Shown here piece after piece: positions 1 to 8,229 of a DNA stretch of 64,000 bases; position 1 is the first letter of the stretch, and each line of letters starts with the position of its first letter. Position numbers and translations under genes: made by a program. This stretch comes from Alkalibacterium sp. GTDB lineage: Bacteria > Bacillota > Bacilli > Lactobacillales > Carnobacteriaceae_A. The notes under the pieces were generated by a model, which was not told the origin of the DNA, made no database searches, and saw only the letters and a list, made by a program, of their open reading frames with translations. Where the stretch lies: contig JAFIFE010000011.1 of NCBI GenBank assembly GCA_020832185.1, positions 62,001 to 126,000 on the forward strand, read 5' to 3'.

Positions 1-410
1 TACTATCGGTTGGAGAAGAATTAAATGAAGATGATTTTGAAGGCGTGGGTGATAATATCTATATCTATTCAAAAGTCCCTCAAGTCGATGTATTAAACCA
101 GTCTGATGTGTTTATCACACATGGTGGTATGAATTCAGCTAATGAAGGATTAAGTTGCGGAGTTCCTATGGTCGTTCATCCTTTTGTTAATGACGAACCT
201 CTGATTGCATCACAGCTCACCACCCTTAAAGTTGCGAAGCAGCTGGATTTGAAAAAAAGTGATGCCTATGAAATTTTCGAACAGACGATTGAGCTGATTA
301 CTAATGAACAAGTAAAAAAGGCATGTACTGAAATGAAGGAAATTATGCAGACTCTTGGTGCAAATGAGTGTGCAGTGACAAAAATACTGGACTATCTGGA
401 AAGTCAGTGA
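1..410 (+). CDS. MGT-family glycosyltransferase, C-terminal part (cut by window edge)
   Basis: The frame is open from base 3 to the stop at 408-410 with no convincing start, so only the C-terminal 135 or so residues are present. The segment carries the donor-nucleotide-binding region of macrolide/UDP-glycosyltransferases: a VxQxxVL stretch, then the THGGMNSANEGL motif (the conserved HGG-x-N-x-x-E of GT1/MGT enzymes), then GVPMVVxPxxxDEPLIA. Such enzymes move a sugar from an NDP-sugar to a lipid or small-molecule acceptor. The acceptor-binding N-terminal half is outside the window, so substrate cannot be judged. A long hairpin follows immediately, facing the convergent kinase-like gene. Confidence 0.8.
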   Translation, partial: LSVGEELNEDDFEGVGDNIYIYSKVPQVDVLNQSDVFITHGGMNSANEGLSCGVPMVVHPFVNDEPLIASQLTTLKVAKQLDLKKSDAYEIFEQTIELITNEQVKKACTEMKEIMQTLGANECAVTKILDYLESQ

Positions 411-444
411 AACTGTTTATAAAAAAAGGACTGACCATTGAGCC

Positions 445-487
445 GACCCCGAAAAGTTAGACCTGAAAAGTCTGACTTTCGGGGGTC
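445..487. terminator. Long hairpin between convergent genes, IS-end-like sequence
   Basis: Two arms of about 18 nt (445-462 and 470-487) pair around a 7-nt loop. The arm reads GACCCCGAAAAGTTAGAC. It sits between the convergent ends at 410 and 524 and has no clean T-run on the plus strand. The arm resembles terminal inverted repeats of IS3-family elements of lactic acid bacteria as I remember them, so it may be a tiny IS-derived palindrome doing duty as a terminator. Confidence 0.55.
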
Positions 488-523
488 ACTATATATGGCA
501 AGTCCTGATTTTGAAGGTATTCT

Positions 524-1429
524 TTAATTTCCGAGTGCCTTTAGAAGAAAGTTATCCATTCTCTGTATCATGCTTTCTGCAGTTGGTTCACTCAACCCAA
601 ACACATTCCATCCTTCATAAATTTGAGGAGAATCTTCTGTAAACACATTACCCAGCGCTTCCAGATCCCAGTATGAATCATAGTTGAAGTTCGGCGAAGC
701 CTTCTGGTAAGCATACAAGAACATCTCAGCTGCTTTCTGCCCATACATCATGGCAAGATTCCATCGGCAGTGAGCAATGTCGATCTGTTTCGGCCCAAGG
801 CAGGCATCGCTCCAGTCCACAACAGCTGACGCCTCTTCATTTTTGAACAAGACATTTGTCGGGTGAAAATCACGGTGGATAAATGATCGTTCAACTATAG
901 GCTGCTTTGTGTTATTTAAAATACGAAACGCCTCTTTCCATTTTTCAGGACAAGATGACCATCCTGCTTTCACTGATGCAGTGGGATCAAAATAACGGAA
1001 ATACTCATGCATGATTTCAGGGTTTGTCAACTGATGAATTTCAACTAACACTTGAGCTAGCTGATCGATCCAGTTGCTGAAATCAGAAGGGGTCAACAGG
1101 ACTTGTCCTTCTACCTTACTCATCAGCAAACTGGGGTAAGGTGTATTTTCCGCTTTGTAATCGAACGCAATCAGCTTAGGCCCTTTGACAGCCAATTTTT
1201 CTGCCTCACTCAAATTCTTAGCTTCCTGCAGAGCGATACCCGGTTCTCTTTCAAGCCACTCTTTATTGGTATATTCCCTTAAAACCATTTCTTCTTTTCC
1301 ATTTCGCGTTTCAATTTCCAGTAGTGTCAAGTCTGAAGACGTCCCCCCTTGAAGCGTTTGAGACGCTATAATCATGCCGTCTACTTGAAATTCTACCCAC
1401 ATCCTGGTTCGCTGACTTAATTCATGCAT
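524..1429 (-). CDS. Aminoglycoside phosphotransferase-like kinase
   Basis: A 301-residue protein with the APH/choline-kinase fold signature: the catalytic loop HRDFHPTNVLF (residues 185-195), where Asp187 would be the base, and the metal-binding DW of VVDWSDA (around residue 205). The N-terminal lobe is less conserved, which is usual. Family members phosphorylate small hydroxylated molecules such as aminoglycosides, choline, homoserine or sugars. Nothing here identifies the substrate and no resistance role should be assumed. The ATG has a strong GGAGG upstream. It is monocistronic, convergent with the glycosyltransferase. Confidence 0.75.
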   Translation of the reverse strand: MHELSQRTRMWVEFQVDGMIIASQTLQGGTSSDLTLLEIETRNGKEEMVLREYTNKEWLEREPGIALQEAKNLSEAEKLAVKGPKLIAFDYKAENTPYPSLLMSKVEGQVLLTPSDFSNWIDQLAQVLVEIHQLTNPEIMHEYFRYFDPTASVKAGWSSCPEKWKEAFRILNNTKQPIVERSFIHRDFHPTNVLFKNEEASAVVDWSDACLGPKQIDIAHCRWNLAMMYGQKAAEMFLYAYQKASPNFNYDSYWDLEALGNVFTEDSPQIYEGWNVFGLSEPTAESMIQRMDNFLLKALGN

Positions 1430-1556
1430 TGACTGCCTCCTGTAGCTGATTTATGTACGAGAAAAGCACGATGACTCCAGAGCGCGTTACAGCCCATTTT
1501 AAAGAGTCAAATCGTGCCTGCTTACTTGTATAATTGTGTATGGTAACGACTTAAGA

Positions 1557-2153
1557 TCAATACTTCGTCTGCCAGTCATACTCCATATGCTTTGCCGTGT
1601 TCTGAGCTGTTTCTTTGCTGTATAAAACGGCAACTAAGTGAAGCGCCATTTCGATTCCGGCAGATATACCAGCAGAAGTGATGAGATGACCCTGATCCAC
1701 AAATTTAACATCCCGCAAGACCGTAACGTTTGGGAAAGCTGATTCCATTCGGTCAAGTGCCGTCCAGTGTGTTGTTGCGCTTTTTCCTGCAAGCAGTCCG
1801 GCTTCTCCTAAAATAAATGACCCCGTACAGACTGATGTCATTTTATGGACAGACTCATTTTGACGCTTGACCCATTCAACTACGACCGGATTTTTACTTT
1901 CCACTTCACGTGCACCGTATCCACCAGGTACAACTAATATATCGAGTGGCGGGTGATTCTCAAAGTGATAATCCGGCTCGACTTTTAATCCATTGCGTGC
2001 TCTGATCAGATTCCCCTTCTCAGAAATCGTCACAGCATTGAACAACTTCTCAGTGTTTTCATCTTCAGTCACAGATAACACTTCATAAGGTCCGGCAAAA
2101 TCAAGTACTTCAACATCATCAAATAACAAAATACCCACAGTATAGTTCTTCAT
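1557..2153 (-). CDS. DJ-1/PfpI family protein (isonitrile-hydratase-like)
   Basis: About 198 residues with the class I glutamine-amidotransferase-like fold of DJ-1/PfpI proteins: an N-terminal acidic turn (LLFDDVEVLDFAGP), the VVPGGYG segment, the nucleophile elbow TSVCTGSF with Cys109, and THW nearby. This arrangement is closest to the isonitrile hydratase and AraC-associated branch. An ATG nine bases upstream (2162) is also in frame, but the AAAGG ribosome site abuts it and is spaced properly for 2153. The gene begins one base after the stop of a 54-residue membrane protein, so the two are translationally coupled in one operon with map. The exact reaction is unknown. Confidence 0.78.
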   Translation of the reverse strand: MKNYTVGILLFDDVEVLDFAGPYEVLSVTEDENTEKLFNAVTISEKGNLIRARNGLKVEPDYHFENHPPLDILVVPGGYGAREVESKNPVVVEWVKRQNESVHKMTSVCTGSFILGEAGLLAGKSATTHWTALDRMESAFPNVTVLRDVKFVDQGHLITSAGISAGIEMALHLVAVLYSKETAQNTAKHMEYDWQTKY

Positions 2154-2154
2154 T

Positions 2155-2319
2155 TTACTCATCCTTTAGTATAAAGGCATTGACGAGCAGACAGACGCCG
2201 GACACAATGCTGATGATACCTGCAATTCCCAGAAACTCCTGTTTCGTCGGCATGCGGTATTCGACGCTGAAATCTACTTCGCGGTCTCCTTTTTTTACAT
2301 GAAATTCTTTTTTAGCCAT
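2155..2319 (-). CDS. Small single-span membrane protein (54 aa)
   Basis: A 54-codon reading frame begins MAKKEFHVKKGDREVDFSVE and ends in a hydrophobic helix (about residues 29-51) followed by LKDE. A textbook GGAGGTGAT ribosome site lies seven bases before its ATG. It starts 27 bases after the end of map and stops one base before the DJ-1 start, so it is the middle gene of a three-gene operon. The charged N-terminal part probably faces the cytoplasm, with one C-terminal membrane anchor. I recognise no family. The perfect ribosome site, operon position and tight coupling argue that it is real. Confidence 0.7.
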   Translation of the reverse strand: MAKKEFHVKKGDREVDFSVEYRMPTKQEFLGIAGIISIVSGVCLLVNAFILKDE

Positions 2320-2346
2320 GATAATCACCTCCTCACATTTGGAAGT

Positions 2347-3102
2347 CTATTCACCTTTTTGTTTCGTTAAGATTTGTGGACCATTTTTTGTGATTGCGAT
2401 AGTATGTTCATACTGACAGCTAAGTCCACCATCCTGCGTACGTGCGGTCCAGCCGTTGTTGTCCATTTTAGAACGCCATGTCCCCGTGTTGACCATCGGC
2501 TCGATCGTGATGACTAAGCCTTCTTTCAGACGTGAGCCTTTACCAGCTTCTCCGTAATGTGGAACACTTGGTGCTTCATGAAGCGTTGGTCCGATTCCGT
2601 GGCCTATAAATTCACGCACAACTGAGAACCCTTTTGATTCCACAAAAGTCTGAATCGCATGACCAATGTCGCCAATACGGTTTCCAAGTGTGGCTGCTTC
2701 GATTCCTTTATATAACGCTTCTTTAGTGACGTCCATCAACTTTTTGATTTCATCAGAAGGTTCACCGACACTATAACTCCAGCATGAATCAGCAAGCGCT
2801 CCATTCAGGTTGATAACCATATCGACTTTGATCAAATCGTCCTGTTTTAATGCTTCTTTACGCGGGAACCCATGACAAATCTCGTCATTCACACTGACGC
2901 AGGTAGAATATTCATAGCCCTGGTACCCTTTTTGTTCAGCCGTCGCACCATGGTCTTTCATTAATTTTTCAACATGCTTTTCAATATCCATTCCAGTTAT
3001 TCCCGGTTTGATAAACTCGCGCAAAGATTCATGAATCGCCGCCAGCACATCTCCGGCTTTATCCATTGCTTCTATTTCTCTAGGTGATTTCAACGTAATC
3101 AC
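2347..3102 (-). CDS. map: Methionine aminopeptidase, type I
   Basis: A 251-residue type Ia enzyme that removes the initiator methionine from nascent proteins. The five metal ligands are recognisable: the two Asp of KVDMVINLNGALADS, His in GHGIGPTLHE, Glu in TIEPMV and Glu in QYEHTIAIT. No N-terminal zinc finger is present, as usual for bacteria. The start is a GTG at 3102 with AGGAG upstream. A TATACT -10-like box lies in the upstream region near 3158. It is the first gene of an operon with a small membrane protein and a DJ-1 protein, an arrangement I do not know from model species. Confidence 0.95.
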   Translation of the reverse strand: MITLKSPREIEAMDKAGDVLAAIHESLREFIKPGITGMDIEKHVEKLMKDHGATAEQKGYQGYEYSTCVSVNDEICHGFPRKEALKQDDLIKVDMVINLNGALADSCWSYSVGEPSDEIKKLMDVTKEALYKGIEAATLGNRIGDIGHAIQTFVESKGFSVVREFIGHGIGPTLHEAPSVPHYGEAGKGSRLKEGLVITIEPMVNTGTWRSKMDNNGWTARTQDGGLSCQYEHTIAITKNGPQILTKQKGE

Positions 3103-3309
3103 AACTACATTCTCCTATTCTTTTCTATTATCTCTCCTAGTATAGCGAAAATTCAAGCTGGACAAAAGGCTTTTTCGACGGGAACTCATTAATGTATCGT
3201 AACTTCCATCATTCACTTTCAGTTACTCGCCAACTCTTCTGGTATGGAATAATAAGTGCCTTTAGAGCAGCCATTTTTTTGATAGTGTTTAGTTAAGATT
3301 CTTGCCACT

Positions 3310-4158
3310 CTAGTGACGCCCAATAGTTTCTCCCATCCAGTCGGAGAGGCGGTTTGAAGTCAGTCGCTGATTCGGAAAAAGAAATATAAACTGTTCGACA
3401 TTGGATAAAACTGTGCTTTCGAGTTCCTCTTTATGCTTACACTCATGGCACGTAACAGATCGTTGTGTGAGTATGAGAGTTAATCCGCCACATTTAGTGC
3501 AGTTTAACCCCTTTTTAAAATGACTGTATACATAGTCTGGCAGCTGCTTCTGATAAGGTGCCTCCTCTCTTTGTAGCTGAATCAACGTGTCAGACAGGTA
3601 ATAATCATCGGTTTTTAATGTCTTGTATTGATTATTAATTGATCTGAAGTGATGCTCGAATTGGGGCGGGAAAATAAACGGGTCCTCTTCAGTCGCGTTA
3701 TATAAATAAAAATTCGGATGTGTAAACACGACGTATCCTTTCACATCAAAATCAAACTCCTTATCCTGCAATAGTTTCCTTAACAGTGTTTCTGTTCTTT
3801 TTAATTGAGTGGACGGATTATTGATTTCTTTCCCTGAACCTGTTAAAAACTGTCCGCTGGCATTCGTATAATTTCCCTGATAGTTTTTCACTTCATACAA
3901 GTATAAAGTAGAAGATGAAACAATCAATGTATCAATCTGAAATGTCGACCCACTATGGACCAATAGTAAGTCATGTAACACAAGGACATCACTAAGTAGA
4001 TACTTTTTGATCAGAGAATCAAAAAGCTCCTCTCCCCTGATCCCTTTTTCCATATTCATCAGCTGCTTTCGGTACTCTTCGTTCAATCGGGTCCTTTTGT
4101 CGAGAAATTTCAGCCCTTTGCATAGTTTTGAATCTTGTCGCTGTTTTGTAATGATCAA
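3310..4158 (-). CDS. NERD-domain nuclease-related protein with C-terminal zinc ribbon
   Basis: A 282-residue cytosolic protein. Residues 38-160 match the nuclease-related domain (NERD): GIRGEE (40-45), Asp76 in FQIDTLIV and Glu89-Val-Lys91 in LYEVKNYQG, the D...ExK pattern of the PD-(D/E)XK nuclease fold, then Gln118. The C-terminus adds a four-cysteine ribbon (Cys220, 223, 237, 240), probably binding zinc. NERD proteins are of unclear function, with a DNA-processing role suspected. The TTG start at 4158 is chosen because AGGAGG sits eight bases upstream. It has no obvious operon partner. Confidence 0.75.
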   Translation of the reverse strand: MIITKQRQDSKLCKGLKFLDKRTRLNEEYRKQLMNMEKGIRGEELFDSLIKKYLLSDVLVLHDLLLVHSGSTFQIDTLIVSSSTLYLYEVKNYQGNYTNASGQFLTGSGKEINNPSTQLKRTETLLRKLLQDKEFDFDVKGYVVFTHPNFYLYNATEEDPFIFPPQFEHHFRSINNQYKTLKTDDYYLSDTLIQLQREEAPYQKQLPDYVYSHFKKGLNCTKCGGLTLILTQRSVTCHECKHKEELESTVLSNVEQFIFLFPNQRLTSNRLSDWMGETIGRH

Positions 4159-4425
4159 TTCGATCGCCTCCTGCTCTTTAATATTATGAAACGAATCGAA
4201 ATATCACTATTTTTTTATATTGTTTTATATTTTTTTGTTTTATCCCGCAACTGATGGGACTGCTAAAACTGAGTTGAATGTGAAAAAGGCTAATACAGCA
4301 TCTCAATTAAGCAGTCCAACTGAGTTGAAGTTATGCCTATCCTCTACACTAATCTCAAAATATTATAACGGAGGAGTTGAAGGTAGTCGGTCTGACTATA
4401 CTTAACTCAATCTATAAGAAAAAAC

Positions 4426-4460
4426 CAGATGAAGGTAGTCGAGTCGACTATCTTCATCTG
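4426..4460. repeat. 35-bp near-perfect hairpin
   Basis: Arms of 17 nt beginning CAGATGAAGGTAGTCGA pair with one G-T wobble around a single central base. No T-run follows closely on either strand, so it could be a protein site, a degenerate terminator or a cruciform-forming element. Confidence 0.5.
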
Positions 4461-4579
4461 ATTTAGTAAATAATAATGAGCTGCATCTATTCGGTTTACT
4501 AACCTGCTACTCGTTATCGCGACTTCTTCGAGTTACGCCTTACCCAAACATACCGCCATCCAAAGCTTCTGAAAATGAT

Positions 4580-4603
4580 CCTACTCGTCAATTGACGAGT
4601 AGG
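4580..4603. repeat. Perfect 24-bp palindrome (TACTCGTC/GACGAGTA core)
   Basis: CCTACTCGTCAA is followed directly by its exact complement. The same TACTCGTC-N4-GACGAGTA core recurs at 36754-36775 next to the 52-bp module array, so it is not a chance event at this one place. Confidence 0.55.
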
Positions 4604-4626
4604 TCCCGCTTGATTTGGATAATGAA

Positions 4627-4652
4627 AACCCAGCTGACCATTCAGCTGGGTT
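4627..4652 (-). terminator. Terminator-like hairpin
   Basis: AACCCAGCTGA (4627-4637) pairs with TCAGCTGGGTT (4642-4652) and, on the minus strand, is followed by TTTTCATT. It is a second, distal stop for the gene ending at 4718. Confidence 0.6.
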
Positions 4653-4677
4653 CCTTATAGTCTAGGGTAAAAAGAAA

Positions 4678-4702
4678 GAGCCTTCTCATATCGAAAAGGC
4701 TC
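4678..4702 (-). terminator. Rho-independent terminator of the 4718-5332 gene
   Basis: GAGCCTT pairs with AAGGCTC, extended by weaker pairs. On the minus strand it is followed by TTTCTTTTT, 16 bases after the stop codon. Confidence 0.7.
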
Positions 4703-4717
4703 ACCGTGCAACACTCT

Positions 4718-5332
4718 TTAGTTATCTATAAATTCCAGTTCGAATCCTTGTTCATTAAAGAACTCGATGACTCTGTCACGTCGGGTCGTGTTACCCGGAA
4801 TGACGACGATCAGATCCTGAGTAGTCGTATAGTCTTCAAATAAAGGAAAATGTTCTGAATCGATTCCGACAGGATCGTCATACATATCGGACGAATAATA
4901 CTCGTCTTCATCCATCCCGGTTATACGAAATTCCTGCATGGTTTCGTATTCTGAGTATTCACCAAACGAAAATTCATCCATTAAAATGACGTCATATTCT
5001 GCAGCTGTAAATTGTGCTGAGAATCGTTCCGCCAACTGCCCATGGGGTGTAAATGAGGCATAAACAGTTTCGTTGTCTTCCTGTGGGTCCAATATTTCAG
5101 TCAAATCTCTTGAAAGTGGTTCTTCTTCCTCAAATAATACTTCGGGAGCTAAAACTGTCAAATGAAAATAAGTGATCGGACGATTAAGCCAGTCCACAAA
5201 TAAATAGCCACTAAATAACAGCGCCAGTATCCCAACGATTACGTGTGTTTTATAGTAACTCCAGAGATAGTCAAACTTTTCTTTATTAGATTCTTCAGAT
5301 CGAAGTATTTCTCTTACTTTTGATTGCGCCAT
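4718..5332 (-). CDS. Membrane-anchored protein of unknown function
   Basis: A 204-residue protein with a short charged N-terminal cytoplasmic part, one transmembrane helix at about residues 30-48, and a very acidic C-terminal domain predicted outside the membrane, rich in Glu, Asp and Tyr (EDEYYSSDMYDD). There is no lipobox and no cleavable signal. I recognise no family. The ATG has an AGAGGAAG site upstream. A terminator follows at once and the gene upstream is the lipid kinase on the same strand, 130 bases away, so it is probably its own unit. Confidence 0.65.
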   Translation of the reverse strand: MAQSKVREILRSEESNKEKFDYLWSYYKTHVIVGILALLFSGYLFVDWLNRPITYFHLTVLAPEVLFEEEEPLSRDLTEILDPQEDNETVYASFTPHGQLAERFSAQFTAAEYDVILMDEFSFGEYSEYETMQEFRITGMDEDEYYSSDMYDDPVGIDSEHFPLFEDYTTTQDLIVVIPGNTTRRDRVIEFFNEQGFELEFIDN

Positions 5333-5463
5333 TAATTAATCTTCCTCTTCCAGTTCTACTTTATGTCTCTCACTATTTTAGCATAGCTCTAAAGCGTATT
5401 CAATCAGCGAAGAAAGATAGACTATTCTGGGACTTTTAAAAAATGGGACTCATACTTAGCCAA

Positions 5464-6375
5464 TCAGCTGTTTTCTTCAGTATCCGGTACAAATACATCG
5501 ATGTGGTGTCTCAATACTTTCAGATGGATCGGCAACATATCTCCTTCATCCCCATCGACATTACTGATAACCTTCTTAGTGTACCCTTCTCTTAATGAGA
5601 TGGTTCCTTCTGTAAATTTTCTGTATAAGACATTCTTATCATCCGTCACTTTACCTGCGAATATTTTAGGAATCAGATTCATCTTATCGGCAATCGTATC
5701 TCCTTTAACCACTGCTAAATGTAAATACCCGTCATCAACACGGGCTTCGGGAATCATTGTGGTGATCCCGGCAACTGAGTTGGTCAGTGCAACCAGTATC
5801 AGTACGGATTCCTCTTCCAGCCGTTCACCGTCCATATCAAATTGGAAGGGATGAACGTCATTTTCAGTTAAGGCTTTGGCTCCTTCGATCAGGTAAGCCA
5901 GTGGACCAAGTTTTGTTTTCTTTTCAATAGGTACATCATGAACTGCTTCGGGAATCGGTCCGATCGCCACAATATCTATGAAATACTGATCATTTATTTT
6001 GCCAATATCGATCGTACGCTTTTTCCTGTTGGTCAAAGCATTAACTGCTTTTTCAGCATCCATCGAAATATCCAGCACACGTCCCAGGTCATTGACTGTT
6101 CCAAGCGGCACAAAGCCAAATGCTGGACGATTTTCTTCTGGAGCAATGCCGTTTACACACTCATTGACAGTCCCGTCCCCACCTAGTGCATATATAGCAT
6201 CGACATGACTGCGGCAAGCTTCCCTGGCAAAACGAGTCGCGTCCCCCTCAGCTTCAGTCCACTTTAATTCTACTTCGTCATATAATTTCTCCAGTTCTTT
6301 TTGAGCAAGAGGACCATATTTTTCCCCTTGTTCCTTACCAGAGGTTGGGTTCACTATTACAACTGCTTTGGTCAC
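5464..6375 (-). CDS. Diacylglycerol/lipid kinase family protein (DagK/YegS-like)
   Basis: A 303-residue soluble lipid kinase. The ATP-binding GGDGTVNE motif is at residues 65-72, preceded by IVNPTSGK at the N-terminus and followed by FVPLGTVNDLGR, all conserved in the DagK/YegS family. Bacterial members phosphorylate diacylglycerol back to phosphatidic acid for recycling, or related lipids. The GTG start has AAGGAG nine bases upstream. The sequence cannot separate true DgkB from paralogues such as YtlR or YerQ, so no symbol is given. Confidence 0.85.
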   Translation of the reverse strand: MTKAVVIVNPTSGKEQGEKYGPLAQKELEKLYDEVELKWTEAEGDATRFAREACRSHVDAIYALGGDGTVNECVNGIAPEENRPAFGFVPLGTVNDLGRVLDISMDAEKAVNALTNRKKRTIDIGKINDQYFIDIVAIGPIPEAVHDVPIEKKTKLGPLAYLIEGAKALTENDVHPFQFDMDGERLEEESVLILVALTNSVAGITTMIPEARVDDGYLHLAVVKGDTIADKMNLIPKIFAGKVTDDKNVLYRKFTEGTISLREGYTKKVISNVDGDEGDMLPIHLKVLRHHIDVFVPDTEENS

Positions 6376-6460
6376 ATTTATCTTCTCCTTAGATTAATAA
6401 GCTAATGCTTATCAATCATGTTTTGTATCCTTATTTTACTTTAATGACTCATAATAGTCG

Positions 6461-6491
6461 AAAAAACGGACTTGAATTTAATCAAGTCCGT
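6461..6491 (-). terminator. Rho-independent terminator after the GH1 gene
   Basis: ACGGACTTGA (6466-6475) pairs with TCAAGTCCGT (6482-6491) and is followed on the minus strand by six T, 27 bases after the glucosidase stop. Confidence 0.85.
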
Positions 6492-6517
6492 TCATTCTTA
6501 CTATAAAGGTAATCACT

Positions 6518-7954
6518 TTAGAGTTCTTCCCCATTGGTTTCGATTACTTTTTTAAACCAGTGATAGCTGTCCTTTTTGTATCGTTTCAATTCTTTTTCGT
6601 CTAATTCTTCTCTGTCTACATAAACAAAGCCGTAACGTTTCTGGTAGCCGTTCATCCAGCTCAACAAATCCGTATAACTCCATGTACAGTATCCAAGCAC
6701 TTCCACGCCATCTGTGATTGTCTCCTGGATCGCTTCAATGTGTCGTTTCAGGAAATCAATACGGTAATCATCATGAATAGACCCGTCTTCTTCCAAGTTG
6801 TCATATGCACCTAATCCGTTTTCAGTAATTAGAATAGGCAGATCGTAACGGCTGTGTATTCGTCTCATGCCGATACGCAGACCTACAGGATCGATATCCC
6901 AGTCCCAGTCAGTCTGATCTACGTAAGGATTGTCAGCTGACTTGAATACACCAGGCATCCCGCTTGCTTCGCTGCTTCCTTTTTCGCCGGTCGTATTGAT
7001 TTTACCAGCTGCCACACCATCAGGTTCATTTGCTTCCACAGTGCTTGTCTGATAGTAGTTCAGTCCCATAAAGTCTGGTTTAGCTGATTTTAAAAGTGCT
7101 TCATCTTCTGGATGAACAGTCGGTGTCAGACCTTTTTTCTCAAGATAATTCCATACGACTTTTGGATATTCTCCAAACACATACATATCCATCCACCAGT
7201 GTGCGCTGAACGCTTCATGATTTTCGGCTGCCAGCTGGTTTAAAGGATGGCTGTCAAGCGCATAGGTTGGTCCATATGCAAAACTTGGTCCGATTTTTCC
7301 TTTGATGCCTAATTCTCTGAACCGTTTAATAACAGAAGCATTTGCAAGGTTTGCAATATGATTAGCTTCGAATAAACGTTTTTCATCTGTGACATTTGGT
7401 GGGTGGGCAGCCATGCGGTACCCTAAAGTAATGAAGATATTCTGTTCATTCAAACTTACCCAGTACTTCACTTTATTGTTGTATCGTTCAAATAACAATT
7501 CAGCATAGCGTGTGAAGTCTTCTACTACCTGACGATTTTCCCATCCGCCGTATTTATCCTGAAGGGCTTGAGGTATATCCCAATGATACAATGTCAGTAC
7601 AGGTTCAATTCCATATTTAAGCAGTTCGTCTATTAGCTTGTCGTAAAATTCCAGCCCTTTTTCATTCACTTCTCCATCTCCGTCTGGAATCACACGACTC
7701 CAGGCAACTGAAAAACGGTAAGCTTTTAGTCCCTGTTCAGCCATTAAAGCGACATCTTCTTTATAACGGTGGTAATGATCTACTGCCACTTCCCCAGTAG
7801 TTCCTTTAAATGTTTTTCCAGGAATTTTGACAAAACGGTCCCATACCGATTCTCCTTTGCCATCTTCTCCTGCAGCGCCCTCTACTTGATAAGCTGCTGA
7901 TGCGGATCCCCATAAAAAGTTTTCTGGAAAGGTGTCTAATTTATCGTGATACAT
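6518..7954 (-). CDS. 6-phospho-beta-glucosidase, GH1 family
   Basis: A 478-residue GH1 glycosidase of full length. The acid/base Glu170 lies in VSLNEQN and the nucleophile Glu378 in ILITENGLG. The C-terminal signature Ser432...Lys439...Tyr441 (LLSWMNGYQKRYGF) is the phosphate-binding trio that separates 6-phospho-glycosidases from plain beta-glucosidases, so the substrate should be a PTS-delivered disaccharide phosphate such as cellobiose-6P. AAGGAG precedes the ATG. No PTS gene is adjacent. Cellobiose-type IIA and IIB genes lie 12 kb away on the same strand and could supply the same pathway, but no IIC is in the window. Confidence 0.9.
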   Translation of the reverse strand: MYHDKLDTFPENFLWGSASAAYQVEGAAGEDGKGESVWDRFVKIPGKTFKGTTGEVAVDHYHRYKEDVALMAEQGLKAYRFSVAWSRVIPDGDGEVNEKGLEFYDKLIDELLKYGIEPVLTLYHWDIPQALQDKYGGWENRQVVEDFTRYAELLFERYNNKVKYWVSLNEQNIFITLGYRMAAHPPNVTDEKRLFEANHIANLANASVIKRFRELGIKGKIGPSFAYGPTYALDSHPLNQLAAENHEAFSAHWWMDMYVFGEYPKVVWNYLEKKGLTPTVHPEDEALLKSAKPDFMGLNYYQTSTVEANEPDGVAAGKINTTGEKGSSEASGMPGVFKSADNPYVDQTDWDWDIDPVGLRIGMRRIHSRYDLPILITENGLGAYDNLEEDGSIHDDYRIDFLKRHIEAIQETITDGVEVLGYCTWSYTDLLSWMNGYQKRYGFVYVDREELDEKELKRYKKDSYHWFKKVIETNGEEL

Positions 7955-8154
7955 TCACTCACTCCTTAAATTATTTACTAAGTACAGTATATCTTTTTCA
8001 ATTAAAACTGCAATTAATTTCTACACTACTAAAATCGCAGGTTTTTAACTTGAAATAAATCAAGATTTGCAATTTAGTCGGATTATATTACCTCATTGGT
8101 CATCATCTTCCCTCATATTCTATTAATCAAACCTATTTGTGAAGCTTTGAACCA

Positions 8155-8183
8155 TTGAATTTCAGTTGGGTTAGTGGTATGAT
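8155..8183 (+). promoter_or_regulatory. Promoter of the flavodoxin gene
   Basis: TTGAAT (8155-8160), a 17-base spacer and TATGAT (8178-8183) form a good sigma-A type promoter about 45 bases before the start codon. Confidence 0.65.
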
Positions 8184-8229
8184 TTTTTAGAATAGGTGAT
8201 TAAATAACCTAATAGGAAGGATGACGGTC

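Larger units (their letters stand above)
4159..4717. other. Gene-free stretch with several palindromes
   Basis: No supported gene in 559 bases. It holds an almost perfect hairpin with a one-base loop at 4426-4460, a perfect 24-bp palindrome at 4580-4603, and two terminator-like hairpins for the minus-strand gene that ends at 4718. A repeated AACTGAGTTGA word occurs near 4268 and 4318. The plus-strand reading frame at 4220-4405 has no ribosome site and unconvincing composition. Confidence 0.6.

Noticed and set aside
4220-4405. Plus-strand 61-codon reading frame
   Set aside because: No ribosome site, AT-rich start region and no coding-like composition. It lies in a stretch of palindromes and repeats.
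5501-6208. Several plus-strand frames over the lipid kinase gene
   Set aside because: They are complements of the strongly conserved DagK-like gene and lack ribosome sites.
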